The notes beneath the pieces are model-generated. The model searched no databases, was not told where the DNA came from, and saw nothing but the letters and a program-made list of their open reading frames with translations. From assembly GCA_965228615.1 (NCBI GenBank), contig CBDDHT010000004.1, positions 3,038,001 through 3,102,000 of the forward strand: a DNA stretch of 64,000 nucleotides. Reading direction: 5' to 3'. The position numbers and the translations under genes are program-made. Source of the stretch: CBDDHT01 sp965228615 (lineage in GTDB: Bacteria > Pseudomonadota > Alphaproteobacteria > Rhizobiales > Methyloligellaceae). Shown piece by piece: positions 61,419-64,000 of this stretch (position 1 is the first letter of the stretch; the number at the start of each line of letters is the position of its first letter).

Positions 61419-62927
61419 ATGACAAATCTAGAGAATTACACCGAAGATCACAGCGGCGGGCCAGGCGTGCAGATACCATCGATCGGGTTGGCCTTGGTCC
61501 CCGTGGTACTCACACTGATCGTTCTCGGCATCCAGCTTTTCTACTTTGGCGACTTCACGCCGCATATTCCACTGGCGATCGGCATAGCGATCACGGGGCT
61601 GGTCGGGCTGAAGTTGGGGCATAAATGGGATGGGATCGAAAAGGGTGTGTTCCATGTCATCAACGTCTCTCTGCCATCCGTATCGATCCTGATCACGGTT
61701 GGAATGATCATTGGCGTTTGGATTGCAAGCGGAACCGTGCCAACTCTGATCTATTACGGGCTGACGGTGCTCTCGCCAGAGATTTTTCTCGCCGCGGCTA
61801 TGATCCTGTGCTCGATCGTTTCCGTTTCTCTGGGGACATCGTGGGGCACGGTCGGCACAGTCGGCCTAGCGCTCATGGGTATCGGAGCAGGCTTCGGGAT
61901 TCCTGTCTACTGGACAGCAGGAGCCGTCGTTTCCGGGGCATTTTTTGGCGATAAGATCTCACCACTTTCCGACACAACCAATCTGGCGCCCGCTGTCACC
62001 GGCACAAACCTGTTCGACCACATTCGAAACATGATGCCGACGACAGTCCCTGCAATGTTGATCGCCCTCGCGATTTATACGGTTGTCGGTTTTACACTGA
62101 TCGATAGTGACCAATCCTCGTTCGAGCGTATTGAATCGATTACGACCGCTCTGCAAAAGAACTTCGATATTTCGCCCTGGCTTCTTATTCCGGCACTGCT
62201 CGTCATTGTCCTGGCGGTGAAAAAGCAGCCTCCCATTCCTTCGCTGTTTGCCGGCGTGCTCGCCGGCGGGGCCATGGCCATGTTCATCCAGGGAGCCGGC
62301 CTGCATGACGTGTTTTCCTACGCCAACTCCGGTTACAAGATCGAATCCGGGGTCACAGAAATCGACAAGCTTCTCAACCGGGGCGGCATACAATCGATGA
62401 TGTGGACCATCTCTCTTGTGCTTCTTGCACTCGGTTTCGGTGGTGCGCTGGAGCGGACCGGATGTCTTGAAGCCATCATCAACGTCATTATCAAACGTGT
62501 GAAATCCTTTGCCGGCGTTCAGGCCTCGGCAACGGCGACCTCCGTCGCGACCAACCTGGTAGCCGGCGACCCTTATCTGTCAATCGCCTTGCCCGGGCGC
62601 ATGTTCGCGCCTGTCTATCGTGGGATGGGCTATTCGACGCTCAATCTGTCGCGCGCAATCGAGGAGGGCGGCACACTCATTTCGCCGCTGATCCCATGGA
62701 ACGCGGGTGGTGCTTTCGTCATCACCGGACTGGCGCTCGGCGTTTCCGACGGGAATTTCGAGAACCTCCTCTATATCCCCCTGGCATTTGCCTGCTGGCT
62801 GTCGCCGGTTATCGGCATTATCTACGCCACGCTCGGCATCTTCTCGCCCAAGGCGTCGGAGCAAGAGATCAGGCGCTGGGAGACGAGCGACGAAGCGGTC
62901 ATGGAGGTTGAAGGCGTGAGAGCCTGA
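61419..62927 (+). CDS. nhaC: NhaC-family Na+/H+ antiporter
   Basis: 502 residues from ATG 61419, preceded by GGGAGGA. About 11 helices. Family landmarks: SLGTSWGTVGTVGLALMGIG, SGAFFGDKISPLSDTTNLAPA and VATNLVAGDPYLSIALPGRM. It moves Na+ out against protons, or a coupled organic anion as in some members. A rho-independent terminator follows. The 250-bp upstream gap holds its promoter; no box is clear. Confidence 0.92.
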   Translation: MTNLENYTEDHSGGPGVQIPSIGLALVPVVLTLIVLGIQLFYFGDFTPHIPLAIGIAITGLVGLKLGHKWDGIEKGVFHVINVSLPSVSILITVGMIIGVWIASGTVPTLIYYGLTVLSPEIFLAAAMILCSIVSVSLGTSWGTVGTVGLALMGIGAGFGIPVYWTAGAVVSGAFFGDKISPLSDTTNLAPAVTGTNLFDHIRNMMPTTVPAMLIALAIYTVVGFTLIDSDQSSFERIESITTALQKNFDISPWLLIPALLVIVLAVKKQPPIPSLFAGVLAGGAMAMFIQGAGLHDVFSYANSGYKIESGVTEIDKLLNRGGIQSMMWTISLVLLALGFGGALERTGCLEAIINVIIKRVKSFAGVQASATATSVATNLVAGDPYLSIALPGRMFAPVYRGMGYSTLNLSRAIEEGGTLISPLIPWNAGGAFVITGLALGVSDGNFENLLYIPLAFACWLSPVIGIIYATLGIFSPKASEQEIRRWETSDEAVMEVEGVRA

Positions 62928-62958
62928 TCCAACCGTCAGATCAGACAAAACGTTGGAT

Positions 62959-62994
62959 GCATCCACCGCGGCAATCGCGGTGGGTGCCTTTTTT
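62959..62994 (+). terminator. Rho-independent terminator after nhaC
   Basis: GCATCCACCGCG (62959-62970) and CGCGGTGGGTGC (62976-62987) form a 12-bp stem with one G-T wobble and GCAAT loop, followed by CTTTTTTA. It overlaps the stop of the convergent regulator gene. Confidence 0.85.
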
Positions 62995-63988
62995 ATGCCG
63001 TGACAGCAGATAACCGGAATGCGTCGGGCGTAACACCATTGCGTTCCTTGAACACTCTGATGAAGTGCGACGCATCGCAAAATCCCGTCTCGGCGGCGAT
63101 TTCGGTGATCGATCGTTTCGTTGTTGTCATGAGCAGTTTTGCTCGCTCGATCCTCATAAGCTTATCGGCTTCAGAAGGCGTGATCCCCAAAGCACTTTGA
63201 AAACGTCGTTCGAGCTGGCGCCGTCCCACATCGAGCCGCTCCGCAATGACGCCGATACTCTGAGGTGTATCCATCGTTTGCTGCATGAACAGCAATGCGC
63301 GCTTGACCAGATCATCCGATGTTGTCAATTCGAGCGGTGCTCCCGGCTGGGGTTTTTCGCCGGCCAGCACATCGTCGATTATCATGATGCTGAGGCTCTT
63401 GCGGGCCTGAGCAGACCCAACATGCTTGTCTACGAGATACGCTGCCAGATGAGCAGAACTCGCACCTCCCGAGCAGGTCAGGCGATCGTCGTCGACAACG
63501 AAAATCTGGTCGGAAACGGGCTCCATGCCATCGAACTGCTCCAGGAAGTCCTCGTGATGAAACCAGCTCACACAGCAGCGGCGGCCGCTCATCAGCCCGG
63601 CACGATGCAATATGAACGCACCCGTGCAGAGCCCTACCAACGGGACACTCTCTTTGGCGGCACGCTGCAGGAATCTCACATAGTCCCTGTTCAGACTCTC
63701 GTTTTCATCGATAAGCCCGCCAACCACCACGATGTAGTCGAACCGGGTCGGGTCTCCCAAACGTTCGTCCGGTTGCACCTGAATGCCGCAGCTCGAAGTT
63801 ACGGGTTTCATCGATGGCGATATGAAACGCCAACTGCAAAGGATCTGTCGGCTGCCATCGCCGTCATCTGCAGCCAGGCGCAAGACATCTATGAAGTTGG
63901 CAAAGGCACTGAGAGTGAATCGCGGCGCCAGAATAAAGCCAATCGAAAGACGAGACGGCGATGGCGCTCGTTTTTTCGAAATGGTCAT
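62993..63988 (-). CDS. GlxA-family AraC-type transcriptional regulator
   Basis: 331 residues. Residues about 15-195 form a DJ-1/PfpI-like glutamine amidotransferase domain (VGLCTGAFILHRAGL contains the nucleophile-elbow Cys position); residues about 230-325 are an AraC HTH (SITEIAAETGFCDASHFIRVFKERNGVTP). Known members (GbdR, CdhR, ArgR) sense betaine, carnitine or arginine. It is convergent with nhaC, and its target is probably outside the window. Confidence 0.88.
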   Translation of the reverse strand: MTISKKRAPSPSRLSIGFILAPRFTLSAFANFIDVLRLAADDGDGSRQILCSWRFISPSMKPVTSSCGIQVQPDERLGDPTRFDYIVVVGGLIDENESLNRDYVRFLQRAAKESVPLVGLCTGAFILHRAGLMSGRRCCVSWFHHEDFLEQFDGMEPVSDQIFVVDDDRLTCSGGASSAHLAAYLVDKHVGSAQARKSLSIMIIDDVLAGEKPQPGAPLELTTSDDLVKRALLFMQQTMDTPQSIGVIAERLDVGRRQLERRFQSALGITPSEADKLMRIERAKLLMTTTKRSITEIAAETGFCDASHFIRVFKERNGVTPDAFRLSAVTA

Positions 63989-64000
63989 CCAGTACCCCGC

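Overview
The window reads as chromosomal DNA of an alphaproteobacterium, most likely of the Hyphomicrobiales (Rhizobiales). The supporting signs are moderately high GC, many LysR-family regulators and TRAP transporters, a DUF2336 protein, an ECF sigma factor with a RskA/ChrR-like anti-sigma, and a CCCTCACCC...-type intergenic palindrome. This placement is an inference from gene content. I saw no rRNA, tRNA, CRISPR array, insertion sequence or prophage.

1-6.6 kb: a truncated secreted protein, a lytic-transglycosylase-like protein, then a minus-strand stress/pH block (membrane protein, tandem universal stress protein, NhaA antiporter, beta-carbonic anhydrase). Divergent from it lies an OxyR-like regulator that has lost the peroxidatic cysteine, flanked by palindromes and followed by a 92-residue protein of unknown function. 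6.6-12.9 kb: LysR/TauD dioxygenase pair, DUF4865 protein/LysR pair, AzlCD exporter, aldehyde dehydrogenase. 12.9-14.7 kb: an AT-richer two-gene cassette (membrane-anchored ParA-like ATPase plus unknown partner) that looks foreign. 14.9-20.7 kb: EamA and MFS transporters, an XRE-cupin regulator with GNAT enzyme, a second TauD-type dioxygenase with a 98-residue partner, and a periplasmic PAP2 phosphatase.

21.0-32.7 kb: a coherent catabolic locus. It holds a TetR regulator, a small membrane protein, a Rieske oxygenase and its reductase, a LysR regulator, a TRAP transporter (P, Q, M), a cysteine-less thiolase-fold protein with DUF35 partner, an acyl-CoA synthetase and an enoyl-CoA hydratase-family enzyme. 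Together they suggest uptake, CoA activation and C-C cleavage of an organic acid of unknown identity.

32.9-47.4 kb: HupE-like protein and DUF4198 protein with touching start codons, a flavin amine oxidase, secreted and autotransporter proteins, a TPR protein, a lone molybdopterin oxidoreductase behind IclR-like half-sites, a class III aminotransferase coupled to a freestanding allophanate-hydrolase C-terminal domain, and a protein built of five PsiF-like repeats. 47.5-51.4 kb: a large inverted-repeat element, then a redox locus with an MsrP/sulfite-oxidase-like enzyme, cytochrome b561, a fasciclin protein, an ECF sigma factor and a cupin anti-sigma. 51.5-64 kb: a DUF2336 protein, a TakP-like TRAP operon whose large permease carries a roughly 320-residue helical tail, an alpha/beta hydrolase coupled to a Cys-rich peptide, a ygiB-ygiC pair, an NhaC antiporter and a GlxA-type AraC regulator. 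Both TRAP operons carry a hairpin between the binding-protein gene and the small-permease gene.
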